Assembly (NCBI GenBank): GCA_030639555.1
Contig: DAOWCM010000003.1
Span: 1-42,364 of the forward strand
Direction: 5' to 3'
Source: Candidatus Eiseniibacteriota bacterium
Lineage (GTDB): Bacteria; Joyebacterota; Joyebacteria; Joyebacterales; Joyebacteraceae
Length of the DNA: 42,364 nucleotides
Shown here: one piece after another, positions 26,397-34,386 of the stretch
Numbering within the stretch: position 1 is the stretch's first letter
How the letters are laid out: each line of letters begins with the position of its first letter
The notes under the pieces: model-generated
Told to the model about the DNA's origin: nothing
Database searches by the model: none
The model's input: the letters and a program-made list of their open reading frames with translations, nothing else
Position numbers and translations under genes: made by a program

Positions 26397-28721
26397 CTAC
26401 TGGGAGATGTTGGGTCCTATCGCCGCAGGCAGCTGAAGGTTCGGCATCTGCGGCATTCTTGGCGTACTTCGTCCGTCGACACCTGGGATACCCGGAGCTG
26501 GAGCGCCGCCCATGAAATCAGGCGCCGGGGTCGGTCCCATCGGGGCCCCGGGCGCACCCGGTGCTGGAGCTTGACCGGGTGCGCCTTGCGGAGGCAGTGG
26601 CATGTCGCCTACGTGAGTAGGCGGAAGCGGGATCGGGTAGCCGAGGACCATCAGAACCTTCTGGATCTCGGCGTCTTGGAGGAGGAGAACGTGTTCTGAG
26701 ATGTGAGCGGCGACCACAGAGACCAGCTCGTTGTCGAGCGAGGCCTCGACGGAGTTCAGGATCGCGTGGTGTTCCTTGATGTGCAGGACGTGGTTGTCGT
26801 ACGGGCTGGCGTAGGCTGCTCCGCCCTGGAGGAGGTTCTCGGACTCGTCGCGCACCTTGGCCAGCTGCGCGTTCTCTGCCTCGAGGAGGCTCTCCACCTG
26901 GCCCGTCTGGAGCACGTTCAGGTACTCCTCGGGCACGTTGATCAGGCCGCCCTGGAGGAGCTTGTCGGCCATCTCGACGCGGCCAGCGAAGGTGTTGAGG
27001 ACAGGGTTGACCGACTCGACGATGACGCGGTCGATCTCCGAGAGGTCCTCGGCCTTGAACTTCTTCAGGTGCGTGGCGTTCTGGATCCCGACGACGCTGA
27101 TGACTCTCTCGGTCTGAGCGAAGTCGCGCAGGAGGTGGAGGATCCCGGTCCCGATCCCCTCGAGCAGCTGGTGGTAGGAGTGGATGAGCGGCGTGGCGAA
27201 CTGGACAGCCTTGGCGTCGATCAGAGCAAGCGCAGACCCGCTCTTCAGAGACGCCTCGGGCTGCCCACGAGCAACGCTGTTGATCCCACTCAGCAGCTCC
27301 ATGTCCTGCATCGTGTGGGCAAGGAACTGGAAGACCTCTGGGGGAGTGGCCGTCAAGTTGAGTGGCTGTGGAGGCTGATCCGACTGAACGTGGTTGAGCC
27401 CCCCCTCGAGCTCAGCCTGGGTCACGTTGTCGCCCGTTTGCGTCCAGACGTTCTGGATCGCGAAGCTCTTGTGGTTCGTGGCGATCGCCGAGGCTTCCTG
27501 GTTGAGGATCTCCTGGGGAGCCTGGAGGTCGAAAGCGGGCGTGTAGCCGAAGGGGCTGAGGAGCAGCTCGCCGGGCACCACGCGCCACACGGGGATCTTC
27601 TGGTAGGGGAGGTCGGTGTCGAGCAGCAGCGCGCCGGGGATGTACTTCACCAGGCGGCCGTTGGGGAGGGCGTCCGTCTTCCTGTGGTAGAAGAAGAACA
27701 CCTCGATCATGTCCGACTCCTGGTAGATGTCGTTCTCCAGGAGGAGCGGGCGGTTCGTGTCGTCGTAGCTGTCGGGGAACTTCTGCGCGGCGAGGATCTC
27801 CTCCCGCTTCTCCGGGTGCTGGACGATCAGGTCCCACATATTGACCGGCTTGCGGACGATCGTGTAGGACTGCAGGTCCCAGTCGACCTGGCCCAAGTCG
27901 TAGAAGACATCCCAGGCCGTCGGGTTGGCGAACATGACGTCGCCTTCGTACGTGAGGCTCCCATCCTCCGCGTTGCCGTCGATCTCCTCGCCGATCTGCG
28001 GGTTCCAGGTCAGCTCGACGTAGCCCTGGGCGAAGACGAGCGCATCCTCGACGGCACGCTTGAGGTACTTCTCGCCGTTCTTGTCTCGGAAGTAGGACTC
28101 CACCAGGCTCTTGCCGAGCCGGCTCTGGATAATGCTCCTCGCGTCCGAGTTCTTGGCGCGCACAATGAGCGCGGGTCGGTCACGAGTGACCAGAGTGAGG
28201 AGCTGCTGCAGCAGGTTCCTGAAGTGATTTACTGCATACCCAACGAGTTCGCCCTGCTCCCCGAGAGCGGAGACTCCAATCGAATCGATCTGGTCATCGA
28301 AGTAGAGATTATGGCTGTACTGCCAATTCTTGATCAGCCACCGCCAGTAGGCACTGGAGCGCTGATAGTTTCGGAACTCCTCGACCTTTGTCTCCAGCTT
28401 GGAGACGAGCATGTCCGGGTCCATCTCCCTGGCCCAATAGTCCTGGGCAGGGTCGTCCTCGTAGGAGAGCCGGCGATTGTCTTCGCCGTCGAATGAGACC
28501 TCGTCCGCCTCGGGATCCTGGAGCTGCGTGCCGTCCTCGTTGTAGAGGTCGAAGTCGAAGTCCGAGATGTCGACGTCGCCGTCGTCGAACCGCGAGGACT
28601 CGAGTGTCGGGCGCTCGATGTCCAGCTCGTCCACGTCGAAATCGAGATCGAACTCGAGATCGTCGGACTCACCGCCAAATCCAGCACCTTGTAGGTCGCC
28701 CTCTTCGTACTCTCTGGCCAT
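26397..28721 (-). CDS. Portal protein (774 aa)
   Basis: This is the dodecameric DNA-entry ring. The acidic N-terminal extension (about 95 residues) is unusual in length. The core has typical portal features: WRWLIKNWQYSHNLYF, NPTAWDVFYDLGQVDWDLQS, PFGYTPAFDLQAPQEILNQ and a long helical region (about residues 470-560). The C-terminal 90 residues are Pro/Gly-rich and may form the barrel end or be disordered. Position directly after the large terminase supports the call. Confidence 0.88.
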   Translation of the reverse strand: MAREYEEGDLQGAGFGGESDDLEFDLDFDVDELDIERPTLESSRFDDGDVDISDFDFDLYNEDGTQLQDPEADEVSFDGEDNRRLSYEDDPAQDYWAREMDPDMLVSKLETKVEEFRNYQRSSAYWRWLIKNWQYSHNLYFDDQIDSIGVSALGEQGELVGYAVNHFRNLLQQLLTLVTRDRPALIVRAKNSDARSIIQSRLGKSLVESYFRDKNGEKYLKRAVEDALVFAQGYVELTWNPQIGEEIDGNAEDGSLTYEGDVMFANPTAWDVFYDLGQVDWDLQSYTIVRKPVNMWDLIVQHPEKREEILAAQKFPDSYDDTNRPLLLENDIYQESDMIEVFFFYHRKTDALPNGRLVKYIPGALLLDTDLPYQKIPVWRVVPGELLLSPFGYTPAFDLQAPQEILNQEASAIATNHKSFAIQNVWTQTGDNVTQAELEGGLNHVQSDQPPQPLNLTATPPEVFQFLAHTMQDMELLSGINSVARGQPEASLKSGSALALIDAKAVQFATPLIHSYHQLLEGIGTGILHLLRDFAQTERVISVVGIQNATHLKKFKAEDLSEIDRVIVESVNPVLNTFAGRVEMADKLLQGGLINVPEEYLNVLQTGQVESLLEAENAQLAKVRDESENLLQGGAAYASPYDNHVLHIKEHHAILNSVEASLDNELVSVVAAHISEHVLLLQDAEIQKVLMVLGYPIPLPPTHVGDMPLPPQGAPGQAPAPGAPGAPMGPTPAPDFMGGAPAPGIPGVDGRSTPRMPQMPNLQLPAAIGPNISQ

Positions 28722-28805
28722 GCTCCTCCGCGTTGCCGCGGAATAAAGAGCCAGGAAAAGAGGACTCGCGGGTTAAGGGGTCATCGTAGTAGTTCTAGGG
28801 CGAGT

Positions 28806-30362
28806 CTACCGAGGACGCTTGTACCTGCCAAACAGTTTCGTGATGGTGCCTTCGGTGCGCCCGCCAATTTTCCTTGGCACTTGCTCGTATCCGTAGCTCT
28901 TGTCGCGCTGCAGTCGAGCGGTGCGCGGGATCGGATTGTCGCGCCACTTCACCCCCTTGTGGAGGTACGTGTTCGACTTGATCAGGTCGAGGTGGCCCAT
29001 GCCGTCGGTGCGCTCAAAGTCCGTGCGCTTGCGGTTGTAAACGCCGTAGAGGTGCTGGCGAACCATCTGCGGGCAAGCGTGCGCGTCGATCAGCACCTTG
29101 CCCTCCATGAGGTGACCACGGTAGGCCGCCAGGGAAGCCTCGGCCTTTGACTTGTCGGCCGGCATGAACGGGCAGCCGTACTCCCGGCGCAGCGTCTCGA
29201 TGATGGTCAGCTGCGCGTCAGCACGCCAGATACCGTCGCTGCGGTTGCGCTCGTCGAACAGCTCCTCGTACTTCTCGTGGATCAGATCGGCGGCCTGGGG
29301 GGTGGTGAGGTACGGCTGGAAGATCTCCCCGACGAAGCAGAGCTTCTGGTTCATGAAGTCGAGGAAGCCGAAGGAGCAGCCGAGGTGGTCCTTCCAGCCC
29401 GTGTCGAGTCCGACGTAGGGCCGGTAGTAGTCCGGGTACGGGATCGACTCGTTGGTGAAGACGTAGTCCTTACACTCGTGGATCTCCGGGATCACCATGC
29501 GCGACGGGTCTCCCTTGAGCTCACACTCGATCTCACGCTGGTATGACAGGCTCCCCTTGCCTCCAACCTGCTTACAGACGAGCTGCTCGTCGTCGAGCGA
29601 CCAGTCCGGGTTCTTCGACGCGGGGATCACCATCGCCGTGCGGGAGCGGATCGCGTCCTCGTAGTACCGGCTGATGAAAGGGTGCTCCATGCTCTCGGGC
29701 GGCGTCGAGGCCATGATCACGATCGGATTCGGACGGCCGACGAACTGCGCGGCGAGCACGTTCGTCATGCAGTATTCCAGCACCGAGATGTCGCGGGCCT
29801 CGTCCAGGGCGGCGAGATCACAGGCCGGTCCGCGGAGCAGGTCTCCCGCCTTGTAGTCGAGCCCGACCAGGGTGATGCGGCTCTCGAGGTGCGGCGGCCA
29901 GTCGGGCTGTCGGAAGTAGATCCGGATGTCCTTCTTGCGGAAGAGGACGTTGCGCGGCATCTCCGAGAGGATCAGGCCGAGCATCGGCTCGATGATCTCC
30001 TGGACCTGGGAGCGCGTGGCGCAGGCGTACTTAATCTGCGCGCCGGGCTGGCTTATCGCTTTCTCGATACACAGGAGCAGGAGTAGGAAGCTCTTGCCAA
30101 GTCGACGGTGGCACAGCCAGATCAGGGGACGCAGCTCCCGCTTTCCCTTGAGCGACATCCGCTGCATCTCGCGGTGGGCCTGCTCGTACATCCATCGCTG
30201 GCCGTGCGGCCGGGTCATGTGCTTCAGGCTTCCCTTGGCCCACATCGCCCGCTTGTTCGCGTCCCGGAACCGAATCAGGCTCGCCGTGTCCTCGAGCCCC
30301 ATCTCCTTGAGGGTTTTCAGAATGGCCCGGGATGATCCCATCAGGCAGTGCCTCCATTTCAA
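28806..30362 (-). CDS. terL: Terminase large subunit (518 aa)
   Basis: This is the packaging ATPase and nuclease. Walker A is CHRRLGKSF (about residues 84-92), Walker B is LAALDEA (about 183-189), the coupling motif is MASTPPES (about 217-224), and the nuclease acid is in YVGLDTGWKDH (D320). Two starts are plausible: the first ATG after GAGGTGATT, and one 7 codons later after GGAGG. Both lie inside the preceding small-terminase frame, which continues about 330 bases into this gene. An 84-base gap follows, then the portal. Confidence 0.93.
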   Translation of the reverse strand: MKWRHCLMGSSRAILKTLKEMGLEDTASLIRFRDANKRAMWAKGSLKHMTRPHGQRWMYEQAHREMQRMSLKGKRELRPLIWLCHRRLGKSFLLLLLCIEKAISQPGAQIKYACATRSQVQEIIEPMLGLILSEMPRNVLFRKKDIRIYFRQPDWPPHLESRITLVGLDYKAGDLLRGPACDLAALDEARDISVLEYCMTNVLAAQFVGRPNPIVIMASTPPESMEHPFISRYYEDAIRSRTAMVIPASKNPDWSLDDEQLVCKQVGGKGSLSYQREIECELKGDPSRMVIPEIHECKDYVFTNESIPYPDYYRPYVGLDTGWKDHLGCSFGFLDFMNQKLCFVGEIFQPYLTTPQAADLIHEKYEELFDERNRSDGIWRADAQLTIIETLRREYGCPFMPADKSKAEASLAAYRGHLMEGKVLIDAHACPQMVRQHLYGVYNRKRTDFERTDGMGHLDLIKSNTYLHKGVKWRDNPIPRTARLQRDKSYGYEQVPRKIGGRTEGTITKLFGRYKRPR

Positions 30363-30651
30363 TCACCTCGCCGGCGAGTTCTCTGCGGAGCAGCTCCTCC
30401 TCGGCCACCTTGTGGAACAGCATACCGTCGGCGACGGTGAGGTTGATCAGGGCCTCGGCCTCGGCGTCTGAGTGCGCGGCCTCGGCGAGTGTCTTGTGAA
30501 TGCTGAGGATCGTCTGGACCTCTGCCTCGTCGAGGTAGCCCGTCGTGTGAAGACGGGTCTCGAGCTTCTCGGCGAGGTCCTGGATCACCGAGCCGCTGAC
30601 GTCCCTTGGCTTGCGTCGCCTGGCTGTGCGTTCACCCTTGCGCGTTGCCAT
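30031..30651 (-). CDS. Putative terminase small subunit with long overlap (206 aa)
   Basis: The first 100 residues look like a real folded protein: a basic start (MATRKGERTARRRKPRDVSG) and a helical body (IQDLAEKLETRLHTTGYLDE, TLAEAAHSDAEAEALINLTV). Position immediately before terL suggests the small terminase. The last 105 residues are Gly/Pro/Arg/Asp-rich and are encoded by DNA shared with the N-terminal quarter of terL. Either the protein truly carries an overprinted disordered tail, or a recoding event ends it earlier. The start after AGGTGG is preferred over a GTG three codons upstream. Confidence 0.6.
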   Translation of the reverse strand: MATRKGERTARRRKPRDVSGSVIQDLAEKLETRLHTTGYLDEAEVQTILSIHKTLAEAAHSDAEAEALINLTVADGMLFHKVAEEELLRRELAGEVIEMEALPDGIIPGHSENPQGDGARGHGEPDSVPGREQAGDVGQGKPEAHDPAARPAMDVRAGPPRDAADVAQGKAGAASPDLAVPPSTWQELPTPAPVYRESDKPARRAD

Positions 30652-30973
30652 CGAAGCCACCTGGGCCGAACTGCTGCGGCTGTGGAGGTCTCCTCTGGCG
30701 GCGAGTCGAGGCCTGTATCGCCTCCGACGACTGCTTGGCGTTGATCCAGGCCTCGATCTTCGCGAAGCGGTCAGACCAGGCCTCGAGGAGATCCGTGTCG
30801 CTCATGAGGTTCTGGTTGTTCTGGACCTGGATCAGGGCGACGAAGAGGCGGCACTCGTGATCGCTAAACGGTTTGTCTCCACGCTCGAGGCGCCTGGTCA
30901 TGCCGGCGAGAGCCGACTCGACCACGCCCTGGGCGTCGAACGTCTTCACCGGTGTCTTCTTCTTCGTCGGCAT
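30632..30973 (-). CDS. Hypothetical protein upstream of terminase (113 aa)
   Basis: It begins with a basic patch (MPTKKKTPVKTFDAQGVVES), continues as helices (CRLFVALIQVQNNQNLMSD) and ends in a Gln/Pro/Gly-rich tail. It overlaps the putative small terminase start by about 20 bases. A DNA-binding or packaging accessory role is possible from charge and position. I do not recognise the family. Confidence 0.58.
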   Translation of the reverse strand: MPTKKKTPVKTFDAQGVVESALAGMTRRLERGDKPFSDHECRLFVALIQVQNNQNLMSDTDLLEAWSDRFAKIEAWINAKQSSEAIQASTRRQRRPPQPQQFGPGGFDGNAQG

Positions 30974-31206
30974 CAGTTCTGCTTTCCTTGCTGGTAGCGC
31001 GCCAGGTTGACGTGAAAGGCACAGGCCTTGGCGTGCCGCTCGATCTCCAGCATCGCCGCCGGCCGGTCGAGCAGGGGCGTCTCGTGGTAGAGCCGCGTCA
31101 TCTCGTCCAGAGCTTCCTTGTCGTTCATCGAATACTTGTTCAGAAGCTTCAGATCTCGATGGACTTCCTTCTCACGAGCACGACGCATTTTCCGCTCGGG
31201 GTTCAT
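30973..31206 (-). CDS. Small helical hypothetical protein (77 aa)
   Basis: The sequence is highly charged and helical (MNPERKMRRAREKEVHRDLK) and ends FHVNLARYQQGKQN. It is bounded by 1-4 base overlaps with both neighbours, so it is co-translated with the packaging genes. It could be a terminase accessory or a histone-like protein. No motif supports either. Confidence 0.57.
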   Translation of the reverse strand: MNPERKMRRAREKEVHRDLKLLNKYSMNDKEALDEMTRLYHETPLLDRPAAMLEIERHAKACAFHVNLARYQQGKQN

Positions 31207-31598
31207 GGCGCGAACGCTTCGACCTCCTCGCCCACTCGCTCGGTCTGGAGGACGCGAGACTTCTTCACCTTCTTCGCCTTCTTGGGGGGCGCCTTGCGGT
31301 CGACGTCCGCGCTCATGTGGAGCGTTCCGAAGGAGTTCTTGTTTCCCCAGACGAAGCCCATCGACACCCAGCGCTCACCGACCGGCATCGGCGCCTCTCC
31401 CTGGGTCACCAGGAAGCGGTAGGTGAGCTGCTTCTTCGACGGGCAGTCGCCTATGATCAGGTGCGGCTTCGTCGAGCGGCCGTTCCAGTCCTTCTGCCAC
31501 ACCCCGATGAACGTCGCCTTCTCGTAGGCCTTGAACTCGAAGGTGCCCTTGTCCGGGACTCTGATGCTCCGGATGTAGTTGGTGTGTGCTTCAGTCAT
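31203..31598 (-). CDS. Hypothetical protein with basic tail (131 aa)
   Basis: I take the start at MTEAHTN rather than nine codons upstream because it fits the 8-base overlap with the preceding gene. The body is beta-rich with several Trp (GVWQKDWNGRSTKPHLIIGD), then a Lys-rich tail (KAPPKKAKKVKKSRVLQTER). This suggests binding to nucleic acid through the tail, but no family is recognised. Confidence 0.58.
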   Translation of the reverse strand: MTEAHTNYIRSIRVPDKGTFEFKAYEKATFIGVWQKDWNGRSTKPHLIIGDCPSKKQLTYRFLVTQGEAPMPVGERWVSMGFVWGNKNSFGTLHMSADVDRKAPPKKAKKVKKSRVLQTERVGEEVEAFAP

Positions 31599-31914
31599 TG
31601 ATCTTTGACCAGTCCTCCAGTCCAAACTCGTCCTTGGCGATCTTCTCGACCTCCTTCGCCAGCTCCGTGCCGTCAGCGTCTACGCACTGAGGCCGAGTCC
31701 TCTCGATCAGCTCGTCCCGCTCCCTGAGCAGGCTCCTCGCCTTTGCGGACGCCGGCTCCGTCGGCTCGTCGCCATCGAGCGAGTCGGGCTCGAACAGCTC
31801 GCCGGTGCGCGCCATGATCTGAATGCGCTGCTCAATGCGGACCAGCTTGCCGACGTCGGGGTCCTCGCTGAACCGATGCTCGTACTTTGGGTTAATTGCC
31901 ACCGCGCCCTCCAT
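31591..31914 (-). CDS. Hypothetical protein (107 aa)
   Basis: The protein is charged and mainly helical (EHRFSEDPDVGKLVRIEQRI; ARSLLRERDELIERTRPQ) with no catalytic motif. It overlaps the holin candidate upstream by 23 bases and the next gene by 8. Its place between the holin candidate and the packaging genes gives no clear hint of function. Confidence 0.57.
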   Translation of the reverse strand: MEGAVAINPKYEHRFSEDPDVGKLVRIEQRIQIMARTGELFEPDSLDGDEPTEPASAKARSLLRERDELIERTRPQCVDADGTELAKEVEKIAKDEFGLEDWSKIND

Positions 31915-32143
31915 TCTCTATCCGGGTGAGGATGCCGCTGATTCTTCCAAGCATCTCTGTGTTCTTCTCGACTACGTCCGAGCACTTATCGGTGGACTCG
32001 GTCGACTTCTTGCTCGTCTCCTTGTGAGCCGTGATCCACCGTTCATTGTTGTTCGTTGTGTGCCGCAGACAGATCACCAGGGTGATGATAACGACGAAGG
32101 CTCCTGGAACCAACACCAGGAGTTTCTCAGCTATGTTTTCCAT
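31892..32143 (-). CDS. Single-span membrane protein, holin candidate (83 aa)
   Basis: One N-terminal transmembrane segment (LLVLVPGAFVVIITLVICL) is followed by a polar helical tail with Lys, Glu, Ser and Asn (ERWITAHKETSKKSTESTDK). This one-span-plus-coiled-tail form resembles BhlA-type holins and some inner spanins. It overlaps genes on both sides. No endolysin is recognisable beside it, so the lysis role rests on topology alone. Confidence 0.5.
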   Translation of the reverse strand: MENIAEKLLVLVPGAFVVIITLVICLRHTTNNNERWITAHKETSKKSTESTDKCSDVVEKNTEMLGRISGILTRIENGGRGGN

Positions 32144-32555
32144 CAGACTGTTTCTGCCAGGCCTGGAACTTCGTCAACTCTACAATAGAGGGCCAGGACC
32201 CCTCGAAACGCAAGCATCTGTCGTCAATGGAGATGAAGCACTCGGGCTGGCGCCTCGGGAAGAGGAGGAACGAAGGCCGCTTGTCCTCAACCGGCCAGCC
32301 GTGCGTCTTGAACCAGCGGAACATCGAGCGCCGGCTCATCGGATCCGTGTTCCGCTCACCGACGACACAGACGCAGAAGTGGTCGTGAGCGTTTCCGAGG
32401 AAGTTGAACGCCCCATCGATCGGGGCGCCGAGGATCACCGTCGACATCAGGCGCCAGTGCGCGTTGTACTCGTGGATCACCCCGTCGAAGCGGACGCACA
32501 GGATCGGCTTGTTCTGGCCCAGTGCGTCGCGCAGGTCTAGGTCTTCACTTATCAC
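32127..32555 (-). CDS. HAD-like phosphatase homologue lacking the nucleophile (142 aa)
   Basis: The pattern ILCVRFDGVIHEY, then GAFNFLGNAHDHFCVCVVGE, then FISIDDRCLRFEG and a Trp-Pro segment matches small phage HAD-like proteins. In active relatives the first motif reads DFDGV, the first Asp being the nucleophile. Here that residue is Arg (R22, with D24 kept). The Ser/Thr of motif II also seems replaced (VVGERN), while the late DD pair (D111, D112) is intact. The start is a GTG overlapping the upstream gene by 11 bases. It is probably a binding protein, not a phosphatase. Confidence 0.68.
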   Translation of the reverse strand: MISEDLDLRDALGQNKPILCVRFDGVIHEYNAHWRLMSTVILGAPIDGAFNFLGNAHDHFCVCVVGERNTDPMSRRSMFRWFKTHGWPVEDKRPSFLLFPRRQPECFISIDDRCLRFEGSWPSIVELTKFQAWQKQSDGKHS

Positions 32556-32838
32556 TCGGGTTCGGTTCCTCGATCTTCTGCGGGGTCACGCCGGCGCGCT
32601 CGAGGAACAGGTCGTAGGAGCAGGCGAGGTCGACTGGATCCGGAAATCCAGCGATGTAGAGATAGCAGGGGACGTCCCCGGTGCCCTCCCGGATCGCCTT
32701 GATCTGCTCCGGGTTGAAACAGAAGCGTTTACCGTCCGTCAGGTACACCTGGCAGGGGTTGACCTTGACGACTGCCGGCTGCGGCATCATCCCCGGAGGG
32801 AGCTGGCCGGGGATCTGAAGGTGCGGGCGTCTCGACAT
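32545..32838 (-). CDS. Hypothetical protein (97 aa)
   Basis: The start follows GGAG at good spacing but lies 110 bases inside the end of the preceding gene. The first 20 residues are Pro-rich (LQIPGQLPPGMMPQPAVVKV), and the body has two Cys (NPCQVYLTD, RFCFNPEQ) and a C-terminal CSYDLFLERAG. A second start at the MM pair 17 codons in would shorten the overlap but lacks a Shine-Dalgarno sequence. The family is unknown. Confidence 0.57.
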   Translation of the reverse strand: MSRRPHLQIPGQLPPGMMPQPAVVKVNPCQVYLTDGKRFCFNPEQIKAIREGTGDVPCYLYIAGFPDPVDLACSYDLFLERAGVTPQKIEEPNPSDK

Positions 32839-33523
32839 GGGTGGTCTCCGGTTGATCGTGGAGCCAGTTAGCTGGCACCCAGTAAAGGTAACTCTTGCCG
32901 TCGTTCTTCAATCCGTACCAGGGAGACTGGTGCCCGTCAACTCCCCAGATCCACCCGGCTATGTTCAGGGTGTGGGGGTGGTGAATGATCTGCACCAGCA
33001 TAAACGGCCAGCGGAGGTCCTTGAGCTCAGGCTGCAGACAGAGGCAATTCGCCCCCCGGCGGGTCCTTACCTGCCACCCATGAACGTCCGAGGTCCTGCC
33101 GTGCGTGCCTGGCTGAGGGCTCCAGTGGACGCCCAGAGCGCGGGCCAGGGCCACCTCTCCGAGGGCTCCGACTCGCTGGTCCTCGCGGCCACCCTTGGAT
33201 CCGTAGACCTCCTTGTAGCCCTTCGCCACAGCTCGGTCCCGGAGGAGATCTGCGCCGCCCAGGGCCTCGTTGACGTCGTCGTCGGTCAGTTCGACAATCC
33301 CTCGAGGCGGGAGGTCGAAGCTCGCGGGAAGCCGCCTCGCTCCGTGGGGCGGGATCTTCGAGGGGAGGTAGAGGCCCACCTCGGCGTTCTGACAGTAGTA
33401 GGGGTCGTTGTGCCGGTAGCTCGGGTTCGTGGAGGTCTTCGTGTGCTTCCAGACGCCGGGGCCGAGCTGCTCGACGCGAGCCCTACGGTAGTCGTCGTAC
33501 TCTCGGTGTTCTACTTGGTCCAC
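32729..33523 (-). CDS. PD-(D/E)XK-like hypothetical protein (264 aa)
   Basis: The middle region has GALGEVALARALGVHW, then DVHGWQVRTRRGANCLCLQ and WPFMLVQIIHHPHTLNIAGW. This order resembles a family of uncharacterised phage proteins with a restriction-endonuclease-like core in which an early Glu and a D..xVRT strand are conserved; the typical E/D-x-K is not clear, so activity is uncertain. It starts at a GTG inside the preceding 43-aa frame. The last 36 residues are Pro/Ala/Gly-rich and overlap the next gene in another frame. Confidence 0.6.
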   Translation of the reverse strand: MDQVEHREYDDYRRARVEQLGPGVWKHTKTSTNPSYRHNDPYYCQNAEVGLYLPSKIPPHGARRLPASFDLPPRGIVELTDDDVNEALGGADLLRDRAVAKGYKEVYGSKGGREDQRVGALGEVALARALGVHWSPQPGTHGRTSDVHGWQVRTRRGANCLCLQPELKDLRWPFMLVQIIHHPHTLNIAGWIWGVDGHQSPWYGLKNDGKSYLYWVPANWLHDQPETTHVETPAPSDPRPAPSGDDAAAGSRQGQPLPGVPDGR

Positions 33524-33614
33524 ATTCCCAGCCCTGCTCCTCGTCTTCCTGCTTCCACTTCTTCTCCAGGTACTCCAGGACTCGCGGCATCCAACGGACC
33601 AGGCGTCTTATCAT
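33483..33614 (-). CDS. Small basic/helical protein (43 aa)
   Basis: The frame starts with ATGATAAG, overlapping the TGA of the upstream pilin-like gene. It encodes an amphipathic helix (RRLVRWMPRVLEYLEKKWKQ) followed by an acidic stretch. It overlaps the next GTG-started gene by about 40 bases. The junction and helical pattern support translation; function is unknown. Confidence 0.45.
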   Translation of the reverse strand: MIRRLVRWMPRVLEYLEKKWKQEDEEQGWECGPSRTPRVRRLP

Positions 33615-34063
33615 TGCCCGCCTACGCGCAACCGCAGGGGGGCAGCGGGTTTTTTTGCGGTGACCTCGATCGGCACGATGTTCGACTCCATGCTGAACGC
33701 GCCGGCGTCACTCTGCACGCGTACGGTCATGAGATACTGGCCCACGAGCGTACCGCTGAAGAGCTGCCGCGCGACGTGCGTGTTCGTGCCCACGACAGGA
33801 GCCATGGTCGTGAGGATCCTGAAGGGCGGAGCAGGAGGGTTCGCGGGAGGATCAGCGCGAAGGACGAACTCCGCGACGATGACGGGAACGTCTTCTCCGT
33901 TGACGTCCTTGCCGCCCCAGTCGTAGTGGATCGGAACGTCGGAGTCCTTGTCGACCTTCTCGTACGCGGTCTGCGCTCTGGCGTACTGCCAGGCGCCGAG
34001 GAGGACCGTGAGCAGAATCGCCAGAACGATCATCACCTCGAGGATCGTGAACTTGCGCTTCAT
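33611..34063 (-). CDS. Membrane-anchored protein with type IV pilin-like N-terminus (150 aa)
   Basis: The first 30 residues (MKRKFTILEVMIVLAILLTV) closely resemble a class III prepilin leader plus pilin helix: a short basic leader, Phe, then Glu at mature position 5, followed by a hydrophobic helix. The usual Gly before the cleavage site is Lys here, so cleavage by host prepilin peptidase is doubtful. The remainder is a beta-rich globular part (PFRILTTMAPVVGTNTHVAR). It follows the lipoprotein gene. It may be only an N-terminal anchor, or may interfere with pilus assembly. Confidence 0.6.
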   Translation of the reverse strand: MKRKFTILEVMIVLAILLTVLLGAWQYARAQTAYEKVDKDSDVPIHYDWGGKDVNGEDVPVIVAEFVLRADPPANPPAPPFRILTTMAPVVGTNTHVARQLFSGTLVGQYLMTVRVQSDAGAFSMESNIVPIEVTAKKPAAPLRLRVGGQ

Positions 34064-34067
34064 GGCG

Positions 34068-34358
34068 TTACTCCTTGATCTGTTCGATGGCGATCGTGCC
34101 GCGCACCTTCACATAGAGCCCGGACGCCTTGTCCTTGAAGACCAGGACACTCGAGCCCTCGGGAGACCGGGTGTGGCCCTGGGAGGTCCACTCCCCGACG
34201 ACATTGCCGCCAGAGTAGAGCCGGACCCGGTGGTCCTTGCCACGAGAGGCGCGAGCCGCGTTCTCGGCGTCGGTGCAGCCAGAACAGTAGTAGATCACAC
34301 CGATAATGAGGATCCACGCGAAGATGGCTCGTACGACCCGAGGTCCGTTGGTGCGCAT
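34068..34358 (-). CDS. Small lipoprotein (96 aa)
   Basis: The N-terminus has a basic start, a hydrophobic stretch (AIFAWILIIGVIYY) and CSGC, a plausible lipobox with the second Cys lipidated. The mature part (RVRLYSGGNVVGEWTSQG and VLVFKDKASGLYVKVRG) matches a small beta-fold lipoprotein seen in many phage genomes. Its role is not established; outer-membrane spanin or superinfection exclusion are possibilities. It is the first protein gene after the RNA array. Confidence 0.68.
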   Translation of the reverse strand: MRTNGPRVVRAIFAWILIIGVIYYCSGCTDAENAARASRGKDHRVRLYSGGNVVGEWTSQGHTRSPEGSSVLVFKDKASGLYVKVRGTIAIEQIKE

Positions 34359-34386
34359 TCTCTTAACCCATCAGGTTAATGAAAAC

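Noticed and set aside
26703-28496. Long rightward open frame across the portal gene
   Set aside because: It is antisense shadow of the portal. The portal frame shows recognisable domains.
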